Notes: a model not told the origin generated them from the letters alone. Positions 16,844 to 29,909 are shown, counted from the first letter of the stretch. The stretch: DNA of 64,000 nt from Actinomyces naeslundii (GCF_001956585.1 NZ_MSRR01000006.1:1-64000), one strand, 5' to 3'. Numbers and translations: made by a program.

Positions 16844-16924
16844 CGATCGGGGGACCCCCTGAATGATCCCCGATCGTCCCCCGAATCCCCCGGAGGACCA
16901 TCGGATCGGGGACCCCGACGTGCC
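16844..16924. repeat. three GATCGGGG repeats between divergent PspC genes, candidate operator
   Basis: CGATCGGGG at 16844-16852 and its exact inverse CCCCGATCG at 16868-16876 form a 9-base dyad with 15 bases between the arms. A third copy in the first orientation (GGATCGGGGACC) ends at 16924, just before the kinase start codon. The cluster sits between two divergent genes whose products share a PspC domain and is the natural place for the linked response regulator to bind. The regulatory role is inference. Confidence 0.5.
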
Positions 16925-16935
16925 ACGATGGTGCC

Positions 16936-18303
16936 ATGACAACAGCTCAGCAGTGGGGTGCGCAGCCCGGGCCGACCACCGGCGGGCCCGCGTACTCCTG
17001 GAGCCCCCCGCCGCGACCGCAGCGACGACCCCCTCTGCGTCGTCCACCCCGTCAGCTGGGGCCGGTCCCGGCCGACCTGCCCGCGGAGGTCGCCCGGCTG
17101 CGCCGGCCCGCTCGCATCGCCGGCGTCTGCGCGGGTCTGAGTCTCCACCTGGGCATCCCCGTGCGCTACGTCCGCGCGGCCATGGCCGTTCTTGCCCTCG
17201 CGGGTGGCGCGGGCGCCTTCCTCTACGCCCTGCTGTGGGCGACGCTGCCCGGGGAGAGCGCCCCGGCGGGGGACGAGTCCGCCTCACCGGTCTCCCGGGC
17301 CCGCCTGGCCACTCGTCCCAAGGGCGGAGAAGGCGCTGGAGGCCGGGGAAGTCATGGGGCTGACAGCGGATCCGTCTCCGGTCTGTCGCAGACGGTCATC
17401 GACGGCGGCTCCCTCCTCCTGGCGGCCCTCTTCCTGGCGGCATGGCGATTCGGCCTGCTGGACCAGGTCGGCGCGGTGGGAATCATCATCGTCATCATCG
17501 CCGGAGCGGCCCTGTCCTGGTCCCAGATGGACAACCTCGTCGGTCCGGACCGCAACCTGGGCGCTGTTCTGCGGGTTGCGGGCGGGGTGTGCCTGGCCGT
17601 CGTCGGCATCCTGGTGTGGGTGGCCGCGGACAGCTCGCCCTACAAGCTCATCTCCGGCCTCATCACCGGAGGGGCTCTTGTGGTGGGGATCGGCGTGGTC
17701 CTGGCGCCTCTGTGGCTGCGGACCAACCGGGCCCTGGCCGACACCCGCGCCGCCGAGATCCGTGAGGCCGAGCGAGCCGATATCGCCGCCCACCTGCACG
17801 ACTCCGTCCTCCAGACCCTCACCCTCATCCGTAAGCGCGCCGACGAGCCCGAGACGGTGGCCCGCCTGGCCCGATCCCAGGAGCGCGAGCTGCGTGCCTG
17901 GCTCTACACCGACCGCCCCGCGCCGGGCACCTCCGTGGTCGACGCCTTCACCGATCTGGCTGGCGAGGTCGAGGACCGCCACGGCGTGGCCGTTGACGTC
18001 GTGTGCGTCGGCGACCGTTCTCCCGACCGTGATACCGAGGTCATCGTGGCCGCCACCCGCGAGGCCCTGTCCAACGCGGTGCGCCACGGCGCCCCGCCGG
18101 TCTCCCTCTACGTGGAGGCCGGCGACCAGCGCCTCGAGGTGTTCGTGCGCGATCACGGCCTCGGATTCGATCTTGACGCCATCGCCGATGACCGCCACGG
18201 CGTGCGCGAGTCCATCATCGGCCGCATGGAGCGTCACGGCGGCAGCGCCCGGGTTCGCCGCATGGCCACCGGCACGGAGGTGGCCCTGTCGCTACCCACA
18301 TGA
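16936..18303 (+). CDS. PspC-domain sensor histidine kinase
   Basis: A 455-residue kinase. A Pro-rich N terminus is followed by a PspC domain (RIAGVCAGLSLHLGIPVRYVRAAMAVL, about residues 55-115), several membrane segments (about 155-265), and a NarL-partner-type dimerisation helix with AAHLHDSVLQTL, putting the phospho-accepting His near residue 288. A C-terminal HATPase domain follows, with the N box EALSNAVRHG and the G box DHGLGFD. It probably senses envelope stress through PspC and membrane segments and phosphorylates the regulator 79 bases downstream. A -10-like CACGAT lies 6 bases from the ATG and no clear RBS is seen, so the mRNA may be leaderless. Confidence 0.87.
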   Translation: MTTAQQWGAQPGPTTGGPAYSWSPPPRPQRRPPLRRPPRQLGPVPADLPAEVARLRRPARIAGVCAGLSLHLGIPVRYVRAAMAVLALAGGAGAFLYALLWATLPGESAPAGDESASPVSRARLATRPKGGEGAGGRGSHGADSGSVSGLSQTVIDGGSLLLAALFLAAWRFGLLDQVGAVGIIIVIIAGAALSWSQMDNLVGPDRNLGAVLRVAGGVCLAVVGILVWVAADSSPYKLISGLITGGALVVGIGVVLAPLWLRTNRALADTRAAEIREAERADIAAHLHDSVLQTLTLIRKRADEPETVARLARSQERELRAWLYTDRPAPGTSVVDAFTDLAGEVEDRHGVAVDVVCVGDRSPDRDTEVIVAATREALSNAVRHGAPPVSLYVEAGDQRLEVFVRDHGLGFDLDAIADDRHGVRESIIGRMERHGGSARVRRMATGTEVALSLPT

Positions 18304-18382
18304 TCCCGCTGCCCGTCTATCGTTGGCTCCATCCCACTCAGCTCCTCCTTCATCGCACCGACGTCACCACCAGGAAGACCCC

Positions 18383-19096
18383 ATGGCTGACACCCCCGCC
18401 GGCACCCCGACAGACGACCACCAGCCCGCCCCGGCGGTTTCGCCCCTGCGAGTCCTGGTCGTTGACGACCACGCCCTGGTCCGCTCGGGGGTGCGCTCCG
18501 AGCTGACCGCTCACGCCCCCGACCTGGACGTCATCGCCGAGGCCGACGACGTCGAGGGCGCCATCGCAGCCGTCCACGCCCTGCGGCCCGACGTCGTCCT
18601 GCTCGACGTCCATCTGCCCGGCGGCAACGGTGGGGGAGGGGGCGAGGTCGTCGCCTCCTGCCACGACGTCCCCGAGACGCGCTTCCTGGCCCTGAGCGTC
18701 TCGGACGCCAGCGACGACGTCGTCGGCGTCATCCGGGCCGGCGCCCGCGGCTACGTCACCAAGGCCATCTCGACCGAGGACCTGGCCCAGGCCGTGCGGC
18801 GCGTGGCCGCCGGGGATGCCGCCTTCTCCCCGCGCCTGGCCGGCTTCGTCCTGGACGCCTTCGGCGCGGGGGCCGGCGAGGTGGCCGTGGCCGACACCGA
18901 ACTCGATCGCCTCTCGGCGCGAGAGCGGGAGGTCATGCGCCTCATCGCCCGCGGATACACCTACAAGGAGTGTGCCTCCGAGCTGTTCATCTCGGTCAAG
19001 ACCGTCGAGACCCATGTCTCCGCGGTTCTGCGCAAGCTCCAGCTGTCCAACCGCAACGAGCTCACCCGCTGGGCCGTGGCTCGTCGCATCGTGTAG
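18383..19096 (+). CDS. NarL/LuxR-type response regulator
   Basis: A 237-residue regulator. The receiver domain occupies residues 22-140 with the acidic pair VVDDH, phospho-acceptor Asp 75 in VVLLDVHLPGG, and the conserved K in GYVTKAIS. The LuxR-type helix-turn-helix lies at about 175-235 (LSAREREVMRLIARGYTYKE, then FISVKTVETHVSAVL). A glycine-rich insert (GGNGGGGGE) lengthens the loop after the phosphorylation site. It is the partner of the upstream PspC histidine kinase. Start: ATG at 18383 with AGGAAGACC upstream. Confidence 0.92.
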   Translation: MADTPAGTPTDDHQPAPAVSPLRVLVVDDHALVRSGVRSELTAHAPDLDVIAEADDVEGAIAAVHALRPDVVLLDVHLPGGNGGGGGEVVASCHDVPETRFLALSVSDASDDVVGVIRAGARGYVTKAISTEDLAQAVRRVAAGDAAFSPRLAGFVLDAFGAGAGEVAVADTELDRLSAREREVMRLIARGYTYKECASELFISVKTVETHVSAVLRKLQLSNRNELTRWAVARRIV

Positions 19097-19221
19097 AGCG
19101 CGGGCTCGGCCCGAGAACGAGGACGGGACGTGCGGGTGAGGGGCGGCCGGGGCAGGTGACGGTCTGACATCGCGTCTGGGCCCACACCGCCGCACTGTCC
19201 CGCCGCCGGCCCGATCCGTGG

Positions 19222-19227
19222 CAGGAT
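19222..19227 (+). promoter_or_regulatory. -10-like box CAGGAT, leaderless start of tsaC
   Basis: CAGGAT ends 7 bases before the GTG at 19235. The alternative ATG at 19226 would overlap this box, so the geometry favours the GTG as the start of a leaderless mRNA. Confidence 0.4.
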
Positions 19228-19234
19228 GCGGGAC

Positions 19235-19996
19235 GTGAGCCACCCCCCGCAGCCCTCCGCGAGCACCGCTCATCCCCACCCCGACCTCCTCCAACCGGCC
19301 TGCGAGCACCTGCGCGCGGGCGGGCTCGTCATCCTGCCCACGGACACCGTCTACGGCATCGGGTGCGACGCCGCCGAGGCCGGGGCGGTCGAGCGGCTGC
19401 TGGCCGCCAAGGGGCGCGGACGCCAGATGCCCCCGCCCGTCCTCGTGGCCGACCCCGCCGACCTGACCGGGATCGTTGCCGAGGTGCCCGACGTCGCCCG
19501 TACCCTCATGGAGGCCTTCTGGCCGGGGGCGCTGACCCTCATCCTCGATGCCGATGGAGCCCTGACCTGGGACCTGGGGGAGACCGGCGGCACCATCGGA
19601 GTGCGCATGCCGGCCCACGACCTCGCCCTCGACCTCCTGCGCCGCAGCGGCCCGCTGGCCGTCACCTCCGCCAACCCCACCGGCGCGCCGCCCGCAACCG
19701 ATGCCGCCGCCGCGCGGGCCGCCTTCCCCGGACGGGTCCGGTGCGTCGAAGAGCTCACGCAGGGTGCCGCGGGTACCGGCGCCGTCGGGCGCGAGGACAT
19801 CCTGCTTCTTGACGGAGGGGCCACGCCCGGCCCGGTCCCCTCCACCATCGTCACCCTCGCCGGGGCGCACGCCCGCGCCCCCCGGATCTTGCGCCAGGGG
19901 GCCCTGGCGCTCACTGACCTGGAACGGGTGGCCGGCGTCGACCTGTCCGAACGAACGGCGGACGCAACGCATGACAGGACGGAGGTGGGTGCGTGA
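19235..19996 (+). CDS. tsaC: L-threonylcarbamoyladenylate synthase (Sua5/TsaC/YrdC)
   Basis: A 253-residue YrdC-fold enzyme that makes threonylcarbamoyl-AMP from Thr, bicarbonate and ATP for the t6A modification of ANN-decoding tRNAs. It shows the family motifs LPTDTVYGIGCDA, the basic KGRGRQMPPPVLV (the family K-x-R-x(2)-K/R-P-x region, here with Q-M in the middle), the WPGALTLIL segment and TSANPTGAPP. Placement just upstream of the WecA-like gene and the ATP synthase operon is the standard actinobacterial order. It overlaps the next gene by 4 bases (GTGA). The GTG start was chosen from the -10 spacing; an ATG three codons upstream is possible. Confidence 0.92.
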   Translation: MSHPPQPSASTAHPHPDLLQPACEHLRAGGLVILPTDTVYGIGCDAAEAGAVERLLAAKGRGRQMPPPVLVADPADLTGIVAEVPDVARTLMEAFWPGALTLILDADGALTWDLGETGGTIGVRMPAHDLALDLLRRSGPLAVTSANPTGAPPATDAAAARAAFPGRVRCVEELTQGAAGTGAVGREDILLLDGGATPGPVPSTIVTLAGAHARAPRILRQGALALTDLERVAGVDLSERTADATHDRTEVGA

Positions 19997-21258
19997 AGGT
20001 CTACCTCCTGGTCATGGCCATCGCCACCGCGACCACCTACGTGGCCGTTCCGATCATCCGGCACATCGCCTTGGTGGGCAACGCGCTCACCCCCGTGCGG
20101 GCACGCGACGTCCACTCCACGCCCATCCCGCGCCTGGGCGGCGTGGCCATGTTCTTCGGCCTGTTCTCCGCGATCTCCGTGGCCTCCACGATCCCCTACC
20201 TCTCCGACGTCATCGACTCCAGCGCCTGGGCGGTGGTCCTGGGAGCGGGACTGGTGTGCCTGCTCGGCGTCGTCGATGACCTGTGGGAGCTGGACTGGAT
20301 GACCAAGCTCGCCGGCCAGATCCTCGCCGCCGGCGTCATGGCCTGGCAGGGCGTCCAGCTCCTCACCTTCCCCGTGGCGGGGCTGACGATCGGCTCCTCG
20401 CGCCTGTCCCTCATCTCCACCGTCATCGTCGTCGTGGCCGCCATCAACGCCGTCAACTTCGTCGACGGACTCGACGGGCTGGCGGCCGGCATCATCGGGA
20501 TCGGCTCGACCGCCTTCTTCATGTACACCTACGTCCTCACCCGCGCCACGAGCCCCGGCTCCTACAGCTCCCTGGCCGCCACGATCGTGGCCGCGCTCAT
20601 CGGCGTGTGCGTGGGCTTCCTGCCCCACAACTTCAACCCGGCCACCATCTTCATGGGCGACTCCGGGGCGATGCAGCTGGGGCTGGTCTCGGCGGCCTCC
20701 ACCATCATCGTCACCGGGCAGATCGACCCCGGCAGCTTCGACGGCTCGCGCGCCCTGCCCGCCTTCATGCCGATCCTCCTGCCGCTGGCGGTCCTCCTGC
20801 TGCCCCTGACCGACATGATCATGGCGATCGTGCGTCGGGCCAGGAAGGGTCTGAGTCCCACCCACCCCGACCGCATGCACATGCACCATCGGCTCCTGGC
20901 GGCTGGGCACTCCCACCGCCGCGCCGTGCTGGTGATGTACCTGTGGGCCGCCGTCGCCTCCTTCCCCGTCGCCGCGATGGCCTTCTTCCCCCTGCCCTGG
21001 GTGATGGTGGGGGCGGGCATCGCGGTCCTGCTCGCCTTCGTCGTCACCGTCGACCTCATGCCCGGGGTGCGCCACGCCCTGCACTCGATGCTGCACCGGC
21101 GCCAGGACCGCCAGGAGCAGCGGATCGTCATCTCCCGCAACGTCTCGGGAACCGGTGAGGTGACGCGCCCGGCCCAGGGGCAGGCGCCACAAGGAGCCGT
21201 CGTGTCGGCTGCTGTGTCAACGGCTCCGGCCTACCATCCCGAGGAGACGGACGCATGA
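19993..21258 (+). CDS. undecaprenyl-phosphate GlcNAc-1-phosphate transferase (WecA/TagO family)
   Basis: A 421-residue polytopic membrane enzyme of the MraY/WecA superfamily. It transfers a HexNAc-1-phosphate from UDP-sugar to undecaprenyl phosphate, the first lipid-linked step of teichoic acid, arabinogalactan-like or other wall glycan synthesis. About 11 hydrophobic segments are visible with the superfamily motifs TPIPRLGG, GVVDDLWELDW, NAVNFVDGLDGLAAG, FMGDSGAMQLG and the histidine motif PDRMHMHHRL. The C-terminal 60 residues are a soluble tail. It starts at a GTG overlapping tsaC and ends overlapping the next gene by 4 bases. Confidence 0.92.
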   Translation: MKVYLLVMAIATATTYVAVPIIRHIALVGNALTPVRARDVHSTPIPRLGGVAMFFGLFSAISVASTIPYLSDVIDSSAWAVVLGAGLVCLLGVVDDLWELDWMTKLAGQILAAGVMAWQGVQLLTFPVAGLTIGSSRLSLISTVIVVVAAINAVNFVDGLDGLAAGIIGIGSTAFFMYTYVLTRATSPGSYSSLAATIVAALIGVCVGFLPHNFNPATIFMGDSGAMQLGLVSAASTIIVTGQIDPGSFDGSRALPAFMPILLPLAVLLLPLTDMIMAIVRRARKGLSPTHPDRMHMHHRLLAAGHSHRRAVLVMYLWAAVASFPVAAMAFFPLPWVMVGAGIAVLLAFVVTVDLMPGVRHALHSMLHRRQDRQEQRIVISRNVSGTGEVTRPAQGQAPQGAVVSAAVSTAPAYHPEETDA

Positions 21259-21776
21259 GTACAGCACACGGCTCCGGCCCGATGTCGCAGCAACCTGCCG
21301 ACGAGCAGCCGGGACCGACCGGGGGGACCAGTCACAACACCGCCGTCCTGATCGACTCTGTTGCCCGGCTGCGTCGGATCCTGACGATTGCCACCGGGGT
21401 TCTGGTGGCACTTGAGCTCCTCTGGTGCGTAGGTGGCGGCATGACCGGAGGCGTGGCCCGCCCGACCGGGACCTTTCCGGTGGCCGCGGTGGCGACGGTG
21501 CTGCTCCTGGCCTCCACGTGGTGGGTTCTGGCCCGCATGGTGCGCTCCGGGATGGGACTCATGGCTGCCTGGATGGGCGGCGGTTACCTCGCGAGAATCT
21601 CCCTGCTGGCCCTGGCTCTCCTCGGCGGTCGGGTGATCGGGCTGGACATTCGAGTGATTGGGGTCTCACTCATCGTTGCTGTGCTGGTAAGCGTGTTCGC
21701 CGAGGTGACCGTCCTGGCGCGAGCACGAATCCTTGCTGTGGAGCCGATGAAGGGAGGGCCGACGGGCCGGTTCTGA
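21255..21776 (+). CDS. AtpI-like membrane protein upstream of ATP synthase
   Basis: A 173-residue protein with four hydrophobic segments after a polar N terminus of about 45 residues. Sequence similarity to AtpI (ATP synthase protein I) is too weak to assert from reading alone, but the position between the wecA-like gene and atpB, the four-helix layout and the length all fit that role, thought to help c-ring assembly or Mg2+ supply. It overlaps the wecA-like stop by 4 bases. About 170 non-coding bases separate it from atpB. Confidence 0.65.
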   Translation: MSTAHGSGPMSQQPADEQPGPTGGTSHNTAVLIDSVARLRRILTIATGVLVALELLWCVGGGMTGGVARPTGTFPVAAVATVLLLASTWWVLARMVRSGMGLMAAWMGGGYLARISLLALALLGGRVIGLDIRVIGVSLIVAVLVSVFAEVTVLARARILAVEPMKGGPTGRF

Positions 21777-21948
21777 CCGAGGCGTAGGTTCATCCTTGGG
21801 AGGCAGCAAGGACGATGAATCGGGATGCACCTGCTGATTTTGCTTCGTTGAACCATTCCTAGGCGCTAGCATTGCCAGTGGTTAGCAGGCCTGTTCAGGG
21901 CAGACATCAAGCCAGACTTCGAAGCGTGAGAGACATCGGGAGGATCTC

Positions 21949-22869
21949 CTGTCCATCAACACCGTCACCGAGAGCGACGCGGCAGTCGACGACGTCGCCG
22001 CGCCGCGGACGGCTGACGCCAAGCCGTTCGTCAAACCGCTGTGGTACTGGGTGCTCCTGGTTGTCCTGGTTGCGGTGATCGTGCTGACTGCGGTGCCCGC
22101 CTTCACTCAGCACCCTCACTCACCCGGCGTCGAGGACTTCTTCCCCGAAGCGCTCTTTGGCCAGGGTACGTTCCTGGAGTTCAACAGGCTCACCCTCGTC
22201 CGCGTCGTCATGGGGGTCGCCTTGTGCCTGACGGTGGGGGTGGCCGCCAGCCGGCTCAAGACCGTCCCCGGGCGCGGCCAGGCCGTGCTCGAGCTCATCG
22301 CCGACTTCGTGCGCAGCAATGTGGCCCTCATGCTTCTGGGCAATAAGAACGGACGCCGCTTCGCCCCCCTGCTGGGGACCCTCTTCCTGGGAGTGCTGGC
22401 CATGAACATCGCCGGCATCATCCCGGGACTCAACATCGCCGCCTCCTCGGTGGTGGCGGTGCCCCTGGTGTTCGCGGCCCTGACATACATCACCTTCATC
22501 GGTGCCGGAATCAGGGAGCAGGGAATCGGTCACTTCCTCGCCTCCCAGCTCCTGCCTCCGGGGCTGCCCAAGGTGATGTACCTGCTTATCACCCCCATCG
22601 AGTTCCTCTCGAACTTCATTGTTCGGCCGGTGACGCTCACCCTGCGTCTGCTGTGCAACATGGTCTCCGGGCACATGCTGCTCGCCATGACCTTCTTCGG
22701 GACCACCAGTCTGCTCCTGCACCTACAGGCGTCTTCGGCGGCAAGTTTCCTCACCGGCGCAGCCATGATCGCGGTGACCCTGTTCGAGGTCTTCGTCGCG
22801 GTCCTGCAGGCCTACATCTTCACCATCCTCAGCGCCGTCTATATCAAGCTCTCCATCGAGGCCCACTAG
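21949..22869 (+). CDS. atpB: ATP synthase Fo subunit a, probable CTG start
   Basis: The proton-channel subunit a: a multi-span protein with the essential arginine in LTLRLLCNMVSGH near residue 232 and the C-terminal helix ending YIKLSIEAH. In frame, no ATG, GTG or TTG occurs between the stop at 21883-21885 and a GTG at 22051. That GTG would begin inside the first membrane helix and remove the soluble N terminus. A CTG at 21949 lies 5 bases after GGGAGG and gives a 306-residue protein with a normal N terminus (LSINTVTESDAAV), so CTG is the preferred start. First gene of atpBEFHAGDC. Confidence 0.9.
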   Translation: MSINTVTESDAAVDDVAAPRTADAKPFVKPLWYWVLLVVLVAVIVLTAVPAFTQHPHSPGVEDFFPEALFGQGTFLEFNRLTLVRVVMGVALCLTVGVAASRLKTVPGRGQAVLELIADFVRSNVALMLLGNKNGRRFAPLLGTLFLGVLAMNIAGIIPGLNIAASSVVAVPLVFAALTYITFIGAGIREQGIGHFLASQLLPPGLPKVMYLLITPIEFLSNFIVRPVTLTLRLLCNMVSGHMLLAMTFFGTTSLLLHLQASSAASFLTGAAMIAVTLFEVFVAVLQAYIFTILSAVYIKLSIEAH

Positions 22870-22890
22870 ACGTCACCGACCTGTCCCTGA

Positions 22891-23159
<269 letters not shown>

Positions 23160-23160
<1 letters not shown>

Positions 23161-23765
23161 TGCTTCCCCTGGCTGCCGAGAGCGGGCAGGGAGGGGGGAC
23201 CGCCTTCATTCTGCCTCCGCTCTATGAGATCTTCTGGGCGGCGATCGTCCTCCTGCTCATCCTCCTGGTGGTGGGCCGCTACGCCCTGCCCCGGCTCTAC
23301 GCCGTGCTGGACGAGCGCGCCCGGCGCATCCAGGAGGGCCTTGACCTGGCTGACAAGGCCGAGCAGGACCAGGCCGACGCTGAGAAGCGCGCCGCCCGGC
23401 TCGTGGACGAGGCCCGCCGCGAGGCCGCCCGCATCCGCGACAACGCACAGAGCGAGGCCAAGGAGATCGTCGCCCAGGCCCGCACCGACGCCCAGGCCGA
23501 GGCCGCCGGTATCGTCGAGGGCGCCCAGCGCCAGATCCTGGCCGACAAGCAGGCCGCGCAGATCTCGCTGCGCACTGACGTCGGCATGCTCGCCACCACC
23601 CTGGCCGAGCGCATCGTCGGCGAGCAGCTCAAGGACACCGCCTTGTCCGAGCGCGTCATCGACCGCTTCCTCGACGATCTCGAGGCCATGCCTCCCGTCG
23701 ACGGCGTCGACGCAGCGGTGACCACCGGCCCCGCCTCCGAGCCCGCCCCGGAGGAGAAGCCGTGA
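23160..23765 (+). CDS. atpF: ATP synthase Fo subunit b
   Basis: A 201-residue peripheral-stalk subunit. One membrane helix (residues about 22-42, YEIFWAAIVLLLILLVV) is followed by a long Ala/Glu/Arg-rich coiled coil to about residue 185 and a short polar tail. The ATG at 23160 overlaps the atpE stop; a GTG three bases earlier is an alternative. Unlike mycobacteria, b and delta are separate genes here. The 3' end overlaps atpH by 4 bases. Confidence 0.95.
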
Positions 23766-24577
23766 GAACCGGGACCGGAGCCACCCGTGAGACCGTGAGC
23801 CAGGCCTGGAGCCCGGTGCTCACGGCGGCGGGCGTCGAGGGTCAGGAGCTGGGTCGCCAGATCCTCGCCCTGGCCCACCAGGTCGCCGTCAACTCGCTGG
23901 AGAGCCCCCTGACCGACCCGGGCCGCGAGTCCGAGGACAAGGCGGTACTGGCTCGCAGACTCTTCGAGGGAACTGTGGACGGGCGCGTCGTCGACCTGCT
24001 CAGCGCCATGGTCCGCGGCCGCTGGTCCAAGCCGGTCGACCTCATCTCCGCCCTCCATGACCTGGGCATCGAGGCGATCCTCGCCGGTGCCCACGCCGAC
24101 GGCGCGGTCGGTGAGATCGAGCAGCAGCTCTTCGACGTCCACGAGCGGATCGCCGACGACCGCGAGCTGCGCGAGGCCCTAGCGCCCTCCCGGCGCACCC
24201 GCACCGAGGCCCGCGTCCGCCTGGCCGAGGCGGTCTTCGCCGCCCACATCAGCGCCCCGGCCATGAGCCTGCTGCGCTGGTGCGTGCGTCACCGCGCCGA
24301 GGGCGGGCCGCTGCGCAACCTGCGCCGCGTCGTCGAGCTGGCCGCCGCCATGCGCCAACGCACCATCGCCGACGTCGTCACAGCCGTCCCCATGACCACG
24401 GCCCAGGAGTCGCGCCTGCGTACCATCCTGGAGCGCCGCCTGGGCACCCGCATCGATCTCAACTGCGAGGTTGACCCCGAGGTCATCGGTGGGGCGCGTG
24501 TCATGATCCGTAACCACGTCCTGGACCACACCGTGCGCGGCGCCGTCGCCGAGCTGCGCACCCGTCTGGCCGGATAG
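23762..24577 (+). CDS. atpH: ATP synthase F1 subunit delta
   Basis: A 271-residue subunit joining the peripheral stalk to the top of F1. The C-terminal OSCP-type segment ([17 protein letters not shown], then [21 protein letters not shown]) is well conserved. It is longer than the roughly 180-residue E. coli protein because of an actinobacterial N-terminal extension. GTG start overlapping atpF by 4 bases. Confidence 0.94.
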   Translation: MRTGTGATRETVSQAWSPVLTAAGVEGQELGRQILALAHQVAVNSLESPLTDPGRESEDKAVLARRLFEGTVDGRVVDLLSAMVRGRWSKPVDLISALHDLGIEAILAGAHADGAVGEIEQQLFDVHERIADDRELREALAPSRRTRTEARVRLAEAVFAAHISAPAMSLLRWCVRHRAEGGPLRNLRRVVELAAAMRQRTIADVVTAVPMTTAQESRLRTILERRLGTRIDLNCEVDPEVIGGARVMIRNHVLDHTVRGAVAELRTRLAG

Positions 24578-24699
24578 CGGGCAACGCGCCCAGCGCCGCC
24601 TCCTGCACCGGTCCCCACAACTTCACCACCCCACCCCGTGCCGTCGTCGCTCACGCCCAGCGCCGCCGGCCCTCAGAACGCAACCAGCAAGGAGACGAG

Positions 24700-26331
<1,632 letters not shown>

Positions 26332-26332
26332 C

Positions 26333-28806
<2,474 letters not shown>

Positions 28807-28850
28807 GTCGTTAGGATCCGGGGAGAGCCGGGCGCAGGAAAGGAGGGGAC

Positions 28851-29117
28851 ATGGCCTTACGTGTTGAGGTGGTCTCGCCGGCGGGCGAGGCCTGGGCCGG
28901 TGAGGCGACGCAGGTCTCCGTGCCTCTGATCAACGGGGAGCTGGGCATCCTGCCCGGCCGCCAACCCCTCGTGGCGGTCCTGGGATCCGGGTCTGTGCGC
29001 CTGAGTCCCGTCGACGGCGAGATGCGCAGGGTCGAGGTGTCCGGCGGCTTCTGCTCCGTGGACCACGACGTCATCACGATCGCCGCCGACCATGTGAAGC
29101 AGGACGCGGAGGCCTGA
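28851..29117 (+). CDS. atpC: ATP synthase F1 subunit epsilon
   Basis: The 88-residue beta-sandwich domain of epsilon (RVEVVSPAGEAWAGEATQVS, then GELGILPGRQPLVA and SGGFCSVDHDVITIAAD). The C-terminal helical hairpin that inhibits ATP hydrolysis in E. coli is absent or very short, as in several actinobacteria, so inhibition by epsilon is probably weak. A strong RBS (AGGAAAGGAGG) precedes the ATG. Last gene of the ATP synthase operon. Confidence 0.95.
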   Translation: MALRVEVVSPAGEAWAGEATQVSVPLINGELGILPGRQPLVAVLGSGSVRLSPVDGEMRRVEVSGGFCSVDHDVITIAADHVKQDAEA

Positions 29118-29120
29118 GGC

Positions 29121-29537
29121 ATGGGGCAGCACGTGTGGATGGTCGTGGCGCTCGTCGTCCTCGTCCTCGTGCTGCTGATCGGCGGGTTCCTGGCCCGCCT
29201 GCGCTACCTGGCCGGACAGGTCGGCTCCTTCGAGTGCGCCCTGCGTCCACGCGGGGCGCAGCGCTGGCTGAGCGGGGTCGCCTCCTTCCGGCTCGACTCC
29301 CTGGAGTGGTACCGCCTCGTGTCCTTCTCCACCAGGCCGTCGCGCTCATGGAGCCGCTTGAACCTGGAGCTCTCCGAGGTACGGCGCCGCCGGGAGCAGG
29401 GGCGCGTCGTCGAGGTCCACTGCGTGGATGCCACTCGTAGTCCCGAGGGCTTCGACCTGGCCATGATGGAGGAGTCGCACTCGGCGCTGATCGCCTGGGT
29501 GGAGTCCGCCTCCCCCGAGCAACCCAGCCTCTACTGA
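29121..29537 (+). CDS. DUF2550 family membrane-anchored protein
   Basis: A 138-residue protein: one N-terminal membrane helix (WMVVALVVLVLVLLIGGFLA) and a cytoplasmic beta-rich domain (GSFECALRPRG, LDSLEWYRLVSFSTRPSRSW). Its position right after atpC, 3 bases from the stop, is conserved in actinobacteria as DUF2550. The function is unknown. Co-transcription with the ATP synthase is very likely. Confidence 0.85.
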   Translation: MGQHVWMVVALVVLVLVLLIGGFLARLRYLAGQVGSFECALRPRGAQRWLSGVASFRLDSLEWYRLVSFSTRPSRSWSRLNLELSEVRRRREQGRVVEVHCVDATRSPEGFDLAMMEESHSALIAWVESASPEQPSLY

Positions 29538-29909
29538 GCCCCGCGCAGGCCTTTGCCAGTGAGCCTCGCCGGCGCTTCCGCCGGGCCGGCGGGGCGGAGT
29601 CACGCCCCCTGGCCGAATCGGCGACGTCCTTCTCCCGCGAGGACTGCGTTTTCCGGCAGACTACTGAGGCCCGTTCCCAGACATCTGTAGGACATCGCAG
29701 TCCTCGACCACGACGTACGTTCTCGACGGCGGGGTCACGGTCTTCTGGTGCTACGGCTCCTGGCTCCGGATCACGCCGAAGAAATGGTCCCTGATCTGGT
29801 CGGGTACGGTGCTCGAATGGCGGAGGGGTGGCAGGCGGGTGACACGATGCTCAGGCCTTCTGGCCCCGGCGTTGCGCCGAGCCTCGGTCCGCCCCGCTAG
29901 GGTGGACGG
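29538..29909. other. 372-base intergenic region with hairpins, before nucS
   Basis: No coding pattern was found. A GC-rich run at about 29568-29600 can fold on itself and may terminate the ATP synthase operon. A 10-base perfect inverted repeat, GAGGACTGCG at 29639-29648 and its inverse at 29696-29705, closes a 67-base element. The -10-like TAGGGT of nucS is at the right end. Confidence 0.5.
29898..29903 (+). promoter_or_regulatory. -10-like box TAGGGT, leaderless start of nucS
   Basis: TAGGGT ends 6 bases before the GTG of nucS. No purine-rich ribosome binding site fits, so a leaderless transcript is the simplest reading. Confidence 0.45.

Noticed and set aside
18350-19972. 540-codon open frame on the minus strand
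   Set aside because: Antisense to the response regulator and tsaC; no RBS and no protein-like pattern.
21848-21872. TTGAAC and TAGCAT as a promoter for atpB
   Set aside because: The spacer is only 13 bases, too short for a standard promoter.
22051-22053. GTG as the start of atpB
   Set aside because: It begins within the first membrane helix and has no RBS; the CTG at 21949 behind GGGAGG is better.
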